Shown in pieces: positions 9,573 through 18,234 of a stretch of 64,000 nucleotides of DNA. Position numbers and translations under genes: made by a program. The notes beneath the pieces were generated by a model. The model was given only the letters and a program-made list of their open reading frames with translations. It had not been told where the DNA came from and did not search any database. Position 1 is the first letter of the stretch; every line of letters begins with the position of its first letter. Source of the DNA: an uncultured Alphaproteobacteria bacterium (GTDB lineage Bacteria > Pseudomonadota > Alphaproteobacteria > HIMB59 > GCA-002718135); NCBI GenBank assembly GCA_902602515.1, contig CACKRG010000002.1, positions 217,449-281,448 on the forward strand. The letters are read 5' to 3'.

Positions 9573-9624
9573 CCTTTGAGGCTACGTGTTAGATTAATTA
9601 TTATATTTGAATCGGAGGGATTAA

Positions 9625-10878
9625 ATGAAAAAATTAATTACAGGATTGGCTGCCGTATTAGCTTTTGGTTTTTATGGTTCTGTTAATTCAGCTAAGTCTA
9701 TTGAAATAGAAGTAGCTTATCCTTATTCAGGATTATTCGATGTAACGTTTCAAGCTATTATGCCAGAGTTTGAAAAAGCACATCCAGATATTCAAGTTAA
9801 ATTTAGAGCAACTTATGAAAACTATGAGGATGCAACTGCAACAATCTTCAGAGAGTCTACTTCAGGTAATTTACCAGATGTAACAATGCAAGGTCTTAAC
9901 AGACAAGCACCTCTAGTTGACAAAGGTATTGCTAAGTCTTTAGAGCCATTTATTGCAAAAGAAGCTGCTTTTGAAAAAGATGGTTACCATTCTGCTATGT
10001 TAAGTCTTTCAACATTTGGTGGTGAAGTTTATGGATTACCATTTTCTGTATCAACGCCAGTTGGATATTATAACATGGATTTATTAGCTGAAGCAGGTGT
10101 AAATAGTATTCCAACTAACTGGGACGAAGTTATTGCAGCATGTAATAAATTGGAAGCAGCAGGTAAAGGAACTTTATACTTTGGTTGGAACATCACAGGT
10201 AACTGGTTCCACCAAGCATTAATGCACACTCAGAATGTTCCAATGGTTAAAGATGGAGCTGTAAATATGGGTGGTGATGCAGGACTTGCAACGTTAGAGC
10301 AAATGAAAGCAATCATGAGCGGATGTAATATGCCAAACTATTCAATTGCTGATGGTCAAGCTGCGTTTAACGCAGGTACTATTGGTATGATGTTCTGGTC
10401 TACTTCAAGCTTGGGTTCAGTTAATGCTGCAAAGGCAGACTTTGTTTTAAAAACTGCACCATTCCCTGGAATGGCTGGAGTTAACAATGGAACACCAGCA
10501 AGATTACCAGCAGGTGGAAACGCTGCAATGTTAGTGTCTACATCTGATGATCCAGCAAGAGTTGATGCTGCATGGACTTTCTTAAAGTTCATTACATCAG
10601 GTATCGGTGCTGCATTAGTTGCTGAAACAACTGGATATGTTCCACCAAACAAAGCAGCGAATGAATTATTAGGTGATTTCTATAGTAAAAACCCTAATAA
10701 ACTTACTGCAGTTGAACAACTTCCACTTCTTGCAGATTGGTTTGCATATCCTGGAGAAAATGGATTAGCTGTTACACAGGTAATCTATGATTACACAGAA
10801 GAAATTGCTACAGGCGACGCTGATGATATGGGTGATCTCCAAGAAGAAATGATGGAAGAAATAAACGATCTTATGTAA
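9625..10878 (+). CDS. CUT1-type ABC transporter substrate-binding protein (UgpB-like), system 1
   Basis: This 417-residue extracellular solute-binding protein (family 1) starts with a Sec signal peptide (MKKLITGLAAVLAFGFYGS, cleaved near residue 22). Fold marks are FEKAHPDIQVKF, the hinge strand GLPFSVSTPVGYYNMDLL, WDEVIAACNKLEAAG, AAFNAGTIGMMFWST and WTFLKFITSG. The family binds sugars, glycerol-3-phosphate and related polar compounds. The context of phnA-phnY upstream, a predicted PhoB box and phosphonate genes downstream suggests a phosphonate or phosphonate-ester ligand; this is inference. The gene has a good ribosome site and is followed by a strong terminator, so it is probably expressed above its neighbours. 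Confidence 0.88.
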   Translation: MKKLITGLAAVLAFGFYGSVNSAKSIEIEVAYPYSGLFDVTFQAIMPEFEKAHPDIQVKFRATYENYEDATATIFRESTSGNLPDVTMQGLNRQAPLVDKGIAKSLEPFIAKEAAFEKDGYHSAMLSLSTFGGEVYGLPFSVSTPVGYYNMDLLAEAGVNSIPTNWDEVIAACNKLEAAGKGTLYFGWNITGNWFHQALMHTQNVPMVKDGAVNMGGDAGLATLEQMKAIMSGCNMPNYSIADGQAAFNAGTIGMMFWSTSSLGSVNAAKADFVLKTAPFPGMAGVNNGTPARLPAGGNAAMLVSTSDDPARVDAAWTFLKFITSGIGAALVAETTGYVPPNKAANELLGDFYSKNPNKLTAVEQLPLLADWFAYPGENGLAVTQVIYDYTEEIATGDADDMGDLQEEMMEEINDLM

Positions 10879-10908
10879 TTTGAGATTATTTATTATTAAC
10901 TTTTTATT

Positions 10909-10937
10909 ACAGCGGCTTTATAAAAGCCGCTGTTTTA
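10909..10937 (+). terminator. Rho-independent terminator after the binding protein gene
   Basis: A 12-bp perfect stem (ACAGCGGCTTTT-type arms, G+C-rich for this genome) with a very short A/T loop is followed by TTTTATTTT. It lies 30 bp after the binding protein stop and 30 bp before the MetE-like gene. It is likely to end or attenuate transcription so that downstream genes are expressed at a lower level. Confidence 0.85.
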
Positions 10938-10965
10938 TTTTAAATTTAAATGGGAGTAAAAATAG

Positions 10966-12045
10966 ATGCCTCTTAAAACAACTACAATAGGTGCTTATCC
11001 AAAACCGAAACAAACACCTATTCAAGATTGGTTTTTAGGGACAAAATCAGAAGAAGAGAGAAAAGCGTCAAAAGGATTATTATCAAATTGGTCACCTGGC
11101 GCATATGAAAAAGCATTAGAGTCTGCAGGTGCAGATGCTGAAAAATTATTTTTAGCAGCAATTAAAGAAGTTATAACTGATCAAGTAAATGCGGGTATTG
11201 ATGTTCCAACAGATGGAGAAGTCAGACGCGAGAGTTATGTATTATATCAATGCCGATTTTTAAATGGAGTAAGTTTTAAGGAAGTTACACATAAGTCAGT
11301 AAGACAAGGTGCGTTCGAAGCTGACCTTCCAACAATTGTTGCACCAATTTCAAGTAAAGAAATACGTATGCATTTAGACTGGAAGAGTGCACAACAATTT
11401 ACAAAAAACCCAGTTAAAATTACGCTACCTGGACCAATGACAATTACAGATTCAATTGCCAACAATTACTATGATGACATGAAAAAACTTGGTTTTGATT
11501 TAGCATTAGCTCTCAATAAAGAAATTAAGGCACTTGTGGATGCAGGTTGTCAGTATATTCAAATTGATGAACCAGTATTTGCTAGAAAACCCGATGAAGC
11601 TCATTCATATGGTATGGAAAATTTAGAAAGAATGATGCATGGTATTCCTAAAGAAGTGCAACGCGTTTGCCATATTTGTTGTGGTTATCCTAACTCATTA
11701 GACTCAGAAGGGTATAAAAAGGCTGATCTAGATGCTTATGATAGAATTGCATCACTGGTAGATGATTCAACTATTGATGAAGTATCTTTAGAAGATTCAC
11801 ATAGGCATAATGATTTAAATCTTTTAGAAAAATTTACTAAAACAAAAGTAATTTTTGGATTTATTGATATTGCAAAAAGTAGAATGGAGTCTGTTGAAGA
11901 AGTAAGAGTTCGTATCAAAGATTCACTTGAACATATTGATGAACACCGTTTAATAGCTGCACCAGATTGCGGTTTAGGTTTCTTTACACGAGAACAAGCA
12001 ATTGAGAAAATGACAATTTTAACTAAAGCGGCAAAATCAATTTAA
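10966..12045 (+). CDS. MetE-core (UROD/MetE-like) protein, substrate unknown
   Basis: This 359-residue protein corresponds only to the C-terminal catalytic barrel of cobalamin-independent methionine synthase; the N-terminal folate-binding half is absent. Visible are TTIGAYPKP at the start, IDVPTDGEVRRESYV, TLPGPMTITD, YIQIDEPVFARKP, the zinc-ligand region VCHICCGYP, VIFGFIDIAKSRMES and the second zinc cysteine in APDCGLGFF. Zinc-activated thiol chemistry is therefore expected. Relatives include folate-independent methionine synthases and epoxyalkane:coenzyme M transferase, so the substrate is open. The location between a phosphonate binding protein and a phosphonate-type alcohol dehydrogenase (5-bp gap) suggests a step in organophosphonate metabolism, perhaps methyl removal. 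A plain methionine synthase remains possible. Confidence 0.8.
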   Translation: MPLKTTTIGAYPKPKQTPIQDWFLGTKSEEERKASKGLLSNWSPGAYEKALESAGADAEKLFLAAIKEVITDQVNAGIDVPTDGEVRRESYVLYQCRFLNGVSFKEVTHKSVRQGAFEADLPTIVAPISSKEIRMHLDWKSAQQFTKNPVKITLPGPMTITDSIANNYYDDMKKLGFDLALALNKEIKALVDAGCQYIQIDEPVFARKPDEAHSYGMENLERMMHGIPKEVQRVCHICCGYPNSLDSEGYKKADLDAYDRIASLVDDSTIDEVSLEDSHRHNDLNLLEKFTKTKVIFGFIDIAKSRMESVEEVRVRIKDSLEHIDEHRLIAAPDCGLGFFTREQAIEKMTILTKAAKSI

Positions 12046-12049
12046 GGTA

Positions 12050-13162
12050 ATGTGGAATTATTTTAACCCTGTTGAAATTATCTTAGGAGAAAATAGATTT
12101 ACAGAAGTACATGATGCTCTTAAAAATAAGAACTACATCATAATCACTCATCCAGAGGAAATTTTTAAAAAATATAGCGATGAATTAAAATCTTCTTCAA
12201 ATCCACCTTTATCCATTATGACCGATGTTCAGCCTAATCCAGATTATAAGGATATTTTAGAACTACAAAATAAATTTTCTTCAATCAATGAATCGGTAGA
12301 TTATATTTTAGCTATAGGTGGTGGCTCTGTTACAGACACAGCTAAAGCAATTGCTGCATTTAAAGATAAACAAGAATATCTAACAGATTTCGTTCGTAAT
12401 AAGAAAAATCCAAGAGTCGAAAATCCAATCAAGATTATTGCAATACCTACAACTTCAGGAACATCAAGTGAGCTTACGTGTTGGGCCACAATATGGGATA
12501 AAGAAAAAAATAATAAATTATCTTTGGCGCATAAATCTCTTTATGCAGAAAAAGCAATTATCGATCCATCTATTATGGTTGATAAACCTTTAGGCTTGAC
12601 CATTTCAACAGGTTTAGATGCTCTCTCTCATTCAATGGAAAGTATTTGGAATATTAATGCAAACCCAGTTTCTGCTTCACATGCAATACAAGCATCAAAA
12701 TTAGTATTAGAAAATTTACCACTTCTCGCTAAAGATTTAAGAAACATTGAATTACGTTCAAAAATTGCACTGGCATGCGTTCATGCTGGCTTAGCGTTTT
12801 CCAATACAAAAACTGCTATTGCGCATAATCTATCATACCCCGTGACACTCAATTACGGTATTCAGCATGGTATTGCTTGTTCATTTACTTTACCCATGAT
12901 TACTAAAAGTATGGTTGGAATTGATAGTGTCGCTGAGGAGAGACTAAAATTAATTTTTAACGATAATCTAGAGAATGCTGCAAATCATCTGAGTGAATTT
13001 ATGCGCTCTTTAGAGGTTCCTCTTAACTTAAATGAAATAAAAGTTCCTGTTCAAGAATGGAATAATATAGTAGATGATGCGTTTTTAGGGGAAAGAGGTA
13101 AAAACTTTATTGGCAATAAAGAAGCCTTCATCTCTTCTGCTAAATCAATGGGACTTTATTAG
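12050..13162 (+). CDS. Phosphonate-associated iron-containing alcohol dehydrogenase
   Basis: This 370-residue group III alcohol dehydrogenase has the NAD-binding loop AIGGGSVTDTAKAIA (about residue 89), IPTTSGTSSELT, and metal-binding residues in LDALSHSMESIW and AIAHNLSYPVTLNYGIQHGIA (HxxxH type). A branch of this family, named for phosphonate metabolism (TIGR03405) and including the PhpC-like phosphonoacetaldehyde reductases, interconverts phosphonoacetaldehyde and 2-hydroxyethylphosphonate. I infer that here it oxidises hydroxyethylphosphonate or a similar alcohol to feed PhnY. It lies 4 bp after the MetE-like gene and 2 bp before the methyltransferase-like gene, so the three form one unit. 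Confidence 0.8.
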   Translation: MWNYFNPVEIILGENRFTEVHDALKNKNYIIITHPEEIFKKYSDELKSSSNPPLSIMTDVQPNPDYKDILELQNKFSSINESVDYILAIGGGSVTDTAKAIAAFKDKQEYLTDFVRNKKNPRVENPIKIIAIPTTSGTSSELTCWATIWDKEKNNKLSLAHKSLYAEKAIIDPSIMVDKPLGLTISTGLDALSHSMESIWNINANPVSASHAIQASKLVLENLPLLAKDLRNIELRSKIALACVHAGLAFSNTKTAIAHNLSYPVTLNYGIQHGIACSFTLPMITKSMVGIDSVAEERLKLIFNDNLENAANHLSEFMRSLEVPLNLNEIKVPVQEWNNIVDDAFLGERGKNFIGNKEAFISSAKSMGLY

Positions 13163-13164
13163 TA

Positions 13165-14271
13165 ATGAAAAAAAATTTTAGGTTTTATGATAACAGACAA
13201 AAATATTTATTATTTGTCACAACAACAAATGAAAAAAATCAAATTGCCGATGCGATACGCCCTCACGTAAATAAAATTAAACCTCAAAAACCTGGCATAA
13301 AAATATTTGATGCTGGTATGGGTGATGGTTCCTTACTTATGAATGTTATGCGTCAGTGCCACGAGGCCAGGCCTAACGTACCTTTATTAGTTTGCACAAA
13401 AGAAATAAGCATAGAAGATGTAAGATTAGGTTTAGAAAAATTACCCGATAGGTTTGTTGAGCATAAGAATACTGTTTTTGTCATTTCAAATCTACACTAC
13501 GCAGAAGCCGCAAACCTAAAATCAAAAAATGAAGTTAAACAGAAAAAAATTAATTGGAATATTATTAAATTAAAAGGTGACACATCTCTTGAATTTGCTC
13601 AACAATTAAGAAAACAAAATGAATTTTTAGAAAAAAAATGGAATATAGAAATTAACAAAAAATCAGGTAACCACACTTATAAAGAACCTTCAGTCATGGT
13701 TATCTACCGCGAAGATCAAGAATTTAATGTTAATGAATTAATACCTACCAAAAAAAAATCAGATAATAAATTTGATCTTATTATTGCTTCACAGCCGTAT
13801 CGTTCAAGAATTTCAGCAGAAAAGAAATCAAAATATGTCATCGAACCAATGATTCGAGCGTTAAAATCAAAAGGGAAATTATTAACTATTCATGCTTCAG
13901 GAAAAGATCCTGCTAATGAAATAATTCGCAAAATTTGGCCAAAAGAGGACCCATTTCCTTCTCTTGGAAATAATATCATTTCCTATCTTAAGAAAAATTT
14001 AAATAAAGATTTATTAAGTAGATTATCTTTTGGAGAAAAAAGAATTATTAAGTGTAAATTGAGAGCTCTACCAACAGAAATCAGTGGAGGTATAGCGACA
14101 TCATTAGTTTTTTCTGCTTGGAATGCCTCCATATATGTCAATCAAATGGATGACGAAAAAGTAATGAAGGTAGAAAAAACAAAAAATTACGAAAAAGTAG
14201 TCCAAAACATTGTTGCTAAAAATAAAGGTCTTTATTTTAACAATGAAATATTTGTAATCGAAAAAAAATAA
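13165..14271 (+). CDS. SAM-methyltransferase-like protein, function unknown
   Basis: This is a 368-residue protein. Residues 46-60 read KIFDAGMGDGSLLMNVMRQ, a clear class I SAM-binding glycine motif, and later KFDLIIASQPYRSRIS resembles motif IV (D/N-PPY-like) of Rossmann methyltransferases; MIRALKSKGKLLTIHASG looks like the following strand. Between the two halves lies a lysine-rich insertion of about 70 residues (130-205). The C-terminal region has no motif I recognise. It follows the iron alcohol dehydrogenase by 2 bp, so it is co-translated with MetE-like and dehydrogenase genes. The substrate is unknown; pairing with a MetE-core protein hints at methyl-group chemistry. Confidence 0.65.
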   Translation: MKKNFRFYDNRQKYLLFVTTTNEKNQIADAIRPHVNKIKPQKPGIKIFDAGMGDGSLLMNVMRQCHEARPNVPLLVCTKEISIEDVRLGLEKLPDRFVEHKNTVFVISNLHYAEAANLKSKNEVKQKKINWNIIKLKGDTSLEFAQQLRKQNEFLEKKWNIEINKKSGNHTYKEPSVMVIYREDQEFNVNELIPTKKKSDNKFDLIIASQPYRSRISAEKKSKYVIEPMIRALKSKGKLLTIHASGKDPANEIIRKIWPKEDPFPSLGNNIISYLKKNLNKDLLSRLSFGEKRIIKCKLRALPTEISGGIATSLVFSAWNASIYVNQMDDEKVMKVEKTKNYEKVVQNIVAKNKGLYFNNEIFVIEKK

Positions 14272-14274
14272 TTT

Positions 14275-15069
14275 TTATTTAAACCAATTAACTTCTGTTT
14301 TTAAAAAATCTTCAGTATGAATTACTATTCCATTTTTATTTAAAATTGCTACATTGTAATTTGGATCAGTATTAGCTAAACCAAGCCTATATTCAGATGA
14401 AAAATTTGGTATTAGAGGTGACCATGTGCTCCTTGGCGAGGAAAAACTTATACCAAGATATGATCCGGAACTAGTAATATGCTGATGACCAAAAAAAATA
14501 TGTTTAATATTTTTTTTACTAATCAATATTTCTTTAAATTCTTTTTTATGTTTTAATCCAATACCATCGCTTTCATCTCTAACCAGTGCCAATGGATTAT
14601 GGTGCATAAATATATAAATTTCTTTATTATCATCTGTGTTATTTAAAAGATCAATCAACCATTCTTGTCTTTTTAACGTATAATGACCAATGTGTGTTCC
14701 GTGCTCTAGAGTATCTATAAAAATAAATCTATTATTCTTATAGTCATCGTAGTATTGGATAAATCCATTACTATCAGTTGGCACATGATTTAAAGTTTTT
14801 TTAAAATTTTCACGATTGTCATGATTACCAGGTATTAGTTTTGGTTCAAGGTTTAGGGGTAGATTAAATTCTTTTATTATTTTTTTAAACAGATTGTAAG
14901 AATCTTCATCTCCAATGTCTGTTATATCACCAGTTATAGCAAACATATCTGCATCACGGTGATTTAAAACAATGTGTTCTAAAGCACATTTGAATCTTTC
15001 TACAGAGTTTATGCCAAATAATTCATTTGTATGAATATGGGGGTCAGAGAGGTGAATAATTTTCATCAT
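14275..15069 (-). CDS. Calcineurin-like metallophosphoesterase (GpdQ/CpdA-type)
   Basis: This 264-residue phosphodiesterase has all binuclear-metal motifs: LSDPHIH (residues 6-12), AITGDITDIGD, LIPGNHDNR, IFMHHNP and FFGHQH. The DxH variant with its His and the overall length fit the class III cyclic nucleotide/glycerophosphodiester diesterase group. It is cytoplasmic, with no signal peptide. Placed head-to-head with the second binding protein gene and tail-to-tail with the phosphonate unit, it may cleave an imported phosphodiester or phosphonate monoester; this is inference. A housekeeping cAMP phosphodiesterase role cannot be excluded. Confidence 0.8.
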   Translation of the reverse strand: MMKIIHLSDPHIHTNELFGINSVERFKCALEHIVLNHRDADMFAITGDITDIGDEDSYNLFKKIIKEFNLPLNLEPKLIPGNHDNRENFKKTLNHVPTDSNGFIQYYDDYKNNRFIFIDTLEHGTHIGHYTLKRQEWLIDLLNNTDDNKEIYIFMHHNPLALVRDESDGIGLKHKKEFKEILISKKNIKHIFFGHQHITSSGSYLGISFSSPRSTWSPLIPNFSSEYRLGLANTDPNYNVAILNKNGIVIHTEDFLKTEVNWFK

Positions 15070-15210
15070 AAATATTTACTAAATATACATAAAAAAAAAA
15101 TAATAAAAAAGAATTAAAAAATTTAAAAATAAATTAGTTAAAATTTAACAAAATATTAATATTTATATCTTAACCAAAAAAATTTCATTAATAAAAACAG
15201 GAGATTTATA
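15070..15210 (+). promoter_or_regulatory. Divergent promoter region with a weak PhoB-like array
   Basis: This 141-bp, extremely AT-rich spacer separates the phosphoesterase and second binding protein genes. Positions 15134-15166 can be read as three 11-bp units (TTAGTTAAAAT, TTAACAAAATA, TTAATATTTAT). The middle TTAACAAAA resembles units elsewhere, but with this base composition the match may be chance. A good ribosome site (CAGGAGA, near 15199) precedes the binding protein. I see nothing else in it. Confidence 0.3.
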
Positions 15211-16485
15211 ATGAATATAATTAAATTACTTATTATCTCTTTAACCGTGGTAATAACATCATTAAGTGTAAGGGCTATTGACCTAGAATTTTATTTTCCA
15301 GTCGCTGTAGGTGGTGGAGCTGCTCAGGCAATTGAGAAATTTGCAGAAGATTACACAAAATTAAATCCAGATGTAAATGTGAAAGCTGTTTTCACAGGAA
15401 GTTATACAGATACAGATACTAAATTTCTAACAGCATGTAAATCTGGAACAGCTCCTGCAACATCAGTTATGATTGCTGTTACAATTTTTAAATATATAGA
15501 CGAAGAATGTGTAATGGCTTGGGACGATATATTAACTCAAGACGAAATTGATAATTGGATAGGTGGTTTTTATCCTGCTTTTATGGCTAATGGTCAAGTT
15601 GATGGTAAAACTTATGGGATTCCATTTCAAAGATCAACACCAGTACTCTATTACAATAAGGATGCTTTTAGAGCTGCGGGATTAGATCCTGAAAATCCAC
15701 CTAAGACTTGGGATGAACAGCTAGAAGTTGCAAAAAAATTAACAATCAAAGATTCTGATGGAAATGTAAGTCAATACGGAATAAGAATTCCATCTGCTGG
15801 TTTTCCATACTGGTTATTTAGTGCAATTGTTTATGGCAATGGTGGAAAAATTATGAACGATAATGGCACTGAAACATATATTAATTCACCAGAAGCCATT
15901 GAAGCATTAGAAAGACTTGTAGCTCTTAGTACTACTGAAGGGGTGATGAGACCAGGTATACTTGAATGGGGATCTACTCCACAGGCATTTTTTGAGGGTC
16001 AAACTGCAATGATGTGGACTACTACTGGAAATCTTACAAACGTCAGAAATAATGCTCCGTTTGATTGGGGTGTAGCTTTCATTCCTGGTATTAAACAATT
16101 TGGAGCACCAGTTGGAGGAGGAAATTTTTATCTATCAATTGACACTACAGAAGAGGAACAGCAAGCAACAAAAGACTTTGTAAAATGGATAACAGAACCT
16201 AAACAGTCTGTTGCCTGGACAAAAGCCACTGGTTATGTTGCACCTAGAGCTGAGACTTGGGAGTCTGATGAAATGAAAGAATTTTTAAAAGAATTTCCAT
16301 ATCCAGCTGTTGCAAGAGATCAGTTGGAGTATGCAGGTCCAGAATTTTCGACCTACGAGCAACCTAAAACTGTTTCAATTTTTAATAGAGCGTTAGAAGC
16401 AGCAGTTGCTGGGGAAAAAGATCCTAAAACTGCTCTTTTAGAGGCGCATGCCGAAATTGATAAAATACTAAAAGATTACAGATAA
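15211..16485 (+). CDS. CUT1-type ABC transporter substrate-binding protein (UgpB-like), system 2
   Basis: This 424-residue binding protein has a Sec signal peptide (MNIIKLLIISLTVVITSLSV, cleaved near residue 22). UgpB-like marks are LNPDVNVKAVFTGSY, YGIPFQRSTPVLYYNKDAFR with AAGLDPENPPKTWDE, FFEGQTAMMWTTTGNLTNVR, VGGGNFYLS and WTKATGYVAPR. It is closer to glycerol-3-phosphate binding proteins than the system 1 protein; the phosphodiesterase next door would suit glycerophosphodiesters or similar esters. A terminator-like hairpin follows and its permeases come next. The ligand is inference. Confidence 0.88.
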   Translation: MNIIKLLIISLTVVITSLSVRAIDLEFYFPVAVGGGAAQAIEKFAEDYTKLNPDVNVKAVFTGSYTDTDTKFLTACKSGTAPATSVMIAVTIFKYIDEECVMAWDDILTQDEIDNWIGGFYPAFMANGQVDGKTYGIPFQRSTPVLYYNKDAFRAAGLDPENPPKTWDEQLEVAKKLTIKDSDGNVSQYGIRIPSAGFPYWLFSAIVYGNGGKIMNDNGTETYINSPEAIEALERLVALSTTEGVMRPGILEWGSTPQAFFEGQTAMMWTTTGNLTNVRNNAPFDWGVAFIPGIKQFGAPVGGGNFYLSIDTTEEEQQATKDFVKWITEPKQSVAWTKATGYVAPRAETWESDEMKEFLKEFPYPAVARDQLEYAGPEFSTYEQPKTVSIFNRALEAAVAGEKDPKTALLEAHAEIDKILKDYR

Positions 16486-16497
16486 AGAAAAAATATC

Positions 16498-16532
16498 AAA
16501 CGGCACTAGTTAATAATAGTGCCGTTTTTTTT
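16498..16532 (+). terminator. Rho-independent terminator/attenuator between binding protein and permeases
   Basis: An 11-bp perfect stem (AAACGGCACTA and TAGTGCCGTTT) with an 8-base loop is followed by a run of T. The first base of the permease ATG (16533) comes directly after the T-tract. Such partial terminators let the binding protein exceed the permeases in amount. Permease translation would have to rely on a ribosome site within or before the hairpin, since none lies after it. Confidence 0.85.
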
Positions 16533-17411
16533 ATGATAACTAAAATTAAAAAACATATACCAGTAATTTTACTTTTATCGCCTGGATTCATATTATTATT
16601 AACTTTTGTTCACATACCTGTTGTTAAAACAATTTATATGAGTTTTTTTTCTACTCCTAAAGGGAGAAAACCAAGTAAGTTTAAAGGTATTGAAAATTAT
16701 GAACATATGTTTTCAGACCCCATTTTTTGGAAGGTTATGTCTAACAATATTGTTTATGCAATTTCTACAATCCCATCTTCAATAATTATTGCAATAATTA
16801 TGGCGCAATGGGTAAACAGCAAGTTACCCGGTAGACCATTGCTTCGTTTTGCATATTTTTTACCTGTAGTTTTACCCTTAATAGCTGTTGGTAATATATG
16901 GCTCTTTTTTTTTCTTCCTGGTTTTGGATTAATTGATCAAGTTGGATCTTTATTTGGTTTCCAAAATACAAATATTTTAGGAAACCCTGATCAAGTTTTA
17001 TGGGGTATTATTGCTGTAAGTATTTGGAAAGAGTCTGGTTTTTACATGATTTTTTTTCTAGCTGCTCTTCAAGGAATACCTAGGGAAATGAAAGAGGCAG
17101 CAATTATTGAAGGGGCTAATAGTTGGCAAATGTTTTACAAAATTACACTACCAATGATAACACCAACCTTATTATTTGTTTCAGTCAATGCAGTAATTAC
17201 TGCCTTTACACGAATAGAACATTTATTCACTATGACTGGTGGAGGTCCAAATTACAACAGCGCTTTATTACTCTATTATATTTATGAGAATGGTTTTGAA
17301 TTTTGGGATACAGCATACGCAATAACATTATCGGTTTTACTAATTATATTATTGTCAATAATAGGAATTGGTCAAATTTTTTTATTGGATAGAAAGGTCC
17401 ATTACCAATAA
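16533..17411 (+). CDS. CUT1-type ABC transporter permease (UgpA-like), system 2
   Basis: This 292-residue six-helix permease has an EAA loop reading EMKEAAIIEGANSWQMFYKI followed by LPMITPTLLFV. TGGGPNYNSALLLYYIYENGF near the end is a strong mark of MalF/UgpA-type subunits. The spacing of helices is ordinary and the large cysteine-bearing insertion of the system 1 permease is absent. It follows the attenuator directly and is followed after 2 bp by the second permease. No ATPase gene accompanies the pair; the UgpC-like ATPase at 5498-6631 is the obvious candidate. Confidence 0.87.
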   Translation: MITKIKKHIPVILLLSPGFILLLTFVHIPVVKTIYMSFFSTPKGRKPSKFKGIENYEHMFSDPIFWKVMSNNIVYAISTIPSSIIIAIIMAQWVNSKLPGRPLLRFAYFLPVVLPLIAVGNIWLFFFLPGFGLIDQVGSLFGFQNTNILGNPDQVLWGIIAVSIWKESGFYMIFFLAALQGIPREMKEAAIIEGANSWQMFYKITLPMITPTLLFVSVNAVITAFTRIEHLFTMTGGGPNYNSALLLYYIYENGFEFWDTAYAITLSVLLIILLSIIGIGQIFLLDRKVHYQ

Positions 17412-17413
17412 AA

Positions 17414-18223
17414 ATGTATTCATTCTATAAAAATATTAATATTATTGGTGCTTGGTTACTTGGATTTTTATGGTTACTACCGCTCTTATATGCAATCTGG
17501 GCTTCGATACACCCAATAGAATATCAAGTTAAATTTGATTTGTTTGCCCCTCTGACCTTATACAATTTTGAAAATGCTTGGTCACAAGCTCCTTTTGCAA
17601 GATATATGTTCAACACATTTATATACGTTACAATGACCACTTCATGCCAGTTTATCTTATGTTCTCTGACTGCATTTGCTTTTGCAAGATATGAGTTTCC
17701 TTTTAAAAACATACTTTTTGGATTAGTTTTAATTCAACTAATGATTAATCCAGAAATCATTCTTATCGAAAATTATAAAACAATTAAATTCTTAAATTTG
17801 ATAGATACCATTCCTGCAATTAGCCTTCCCTACATTGCATCTGCTTTTGGAATTTTTGTTTTAAGACAAGCTTTCAAAACTGTTCCAAAAGAGCTAGATG
17901 ATTCTGCGAGGATTGATGGTGCTGGAGCATTACGAATTTTATGGCATGTTTACATACCATTATCTATACCTACTTTTTTAGCTTATGGACTTGTATCAAT
18001 ATCTTATCATTGGAATAATTATTTGTGGCCTTTAATAATAACTAACTCAGAGGAAACTAGAATTTTAAATGTTGGTTTAGCTATCTTTTCTATGGAGGAA
18101 TCAGGTATCGAGTGGGCTACTATAAGCGCAGGGACATTAATGGTAACCGCACCACTAATAATTGCATTTATTATTTTTCAAAGACAGTTTGTAGAGAGTT
18201 TTGCAACTTCGGGTATAAAATAA
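17414..18223 (+). CDS. CUT1-type ABC transporter permease (UgpE-like), system 2
   Basis: This 269-residue permease of the MalG/UgpE type has an EAA loop reading KELDDSARIDGAGALRILWHV, followed by IPLSIPTFLAYG. The C-terminal end FVESFATSGIK is the typical finish of the family and resembles FIEGITLTGMK in system 1. Its 3' end lies 11 bp from the convergent AllA-like gene. It ends the system 2 unit (binding protein, attenuator, two permeases). Confidence 0.87.
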   Translation: MYSFYKNINIIGAWLLGFLWLLPLLYAIWASIHPIEYQVKFDLFAPLTLYNFENAWSQAPFARYMFNTFIYVTMTTSCQFILCSLTAFAFARYEFPFKNILFGLVLIQLMINPEIILIENYKTIKFLNLIDTIPAISLPYIASAFGIFVLRQAFKTVPKELDDSARIDGAGALRILWHVYIPLSIPTFLAYGLVSISYHWNNYLWPLIITNSEETRILNVGLAIFSMEESGIEWATISAGTLMVTAPLIIAFIIFQRQFVESFATSGIK

Positions 18224-18234
18224 TCTATTACCAA

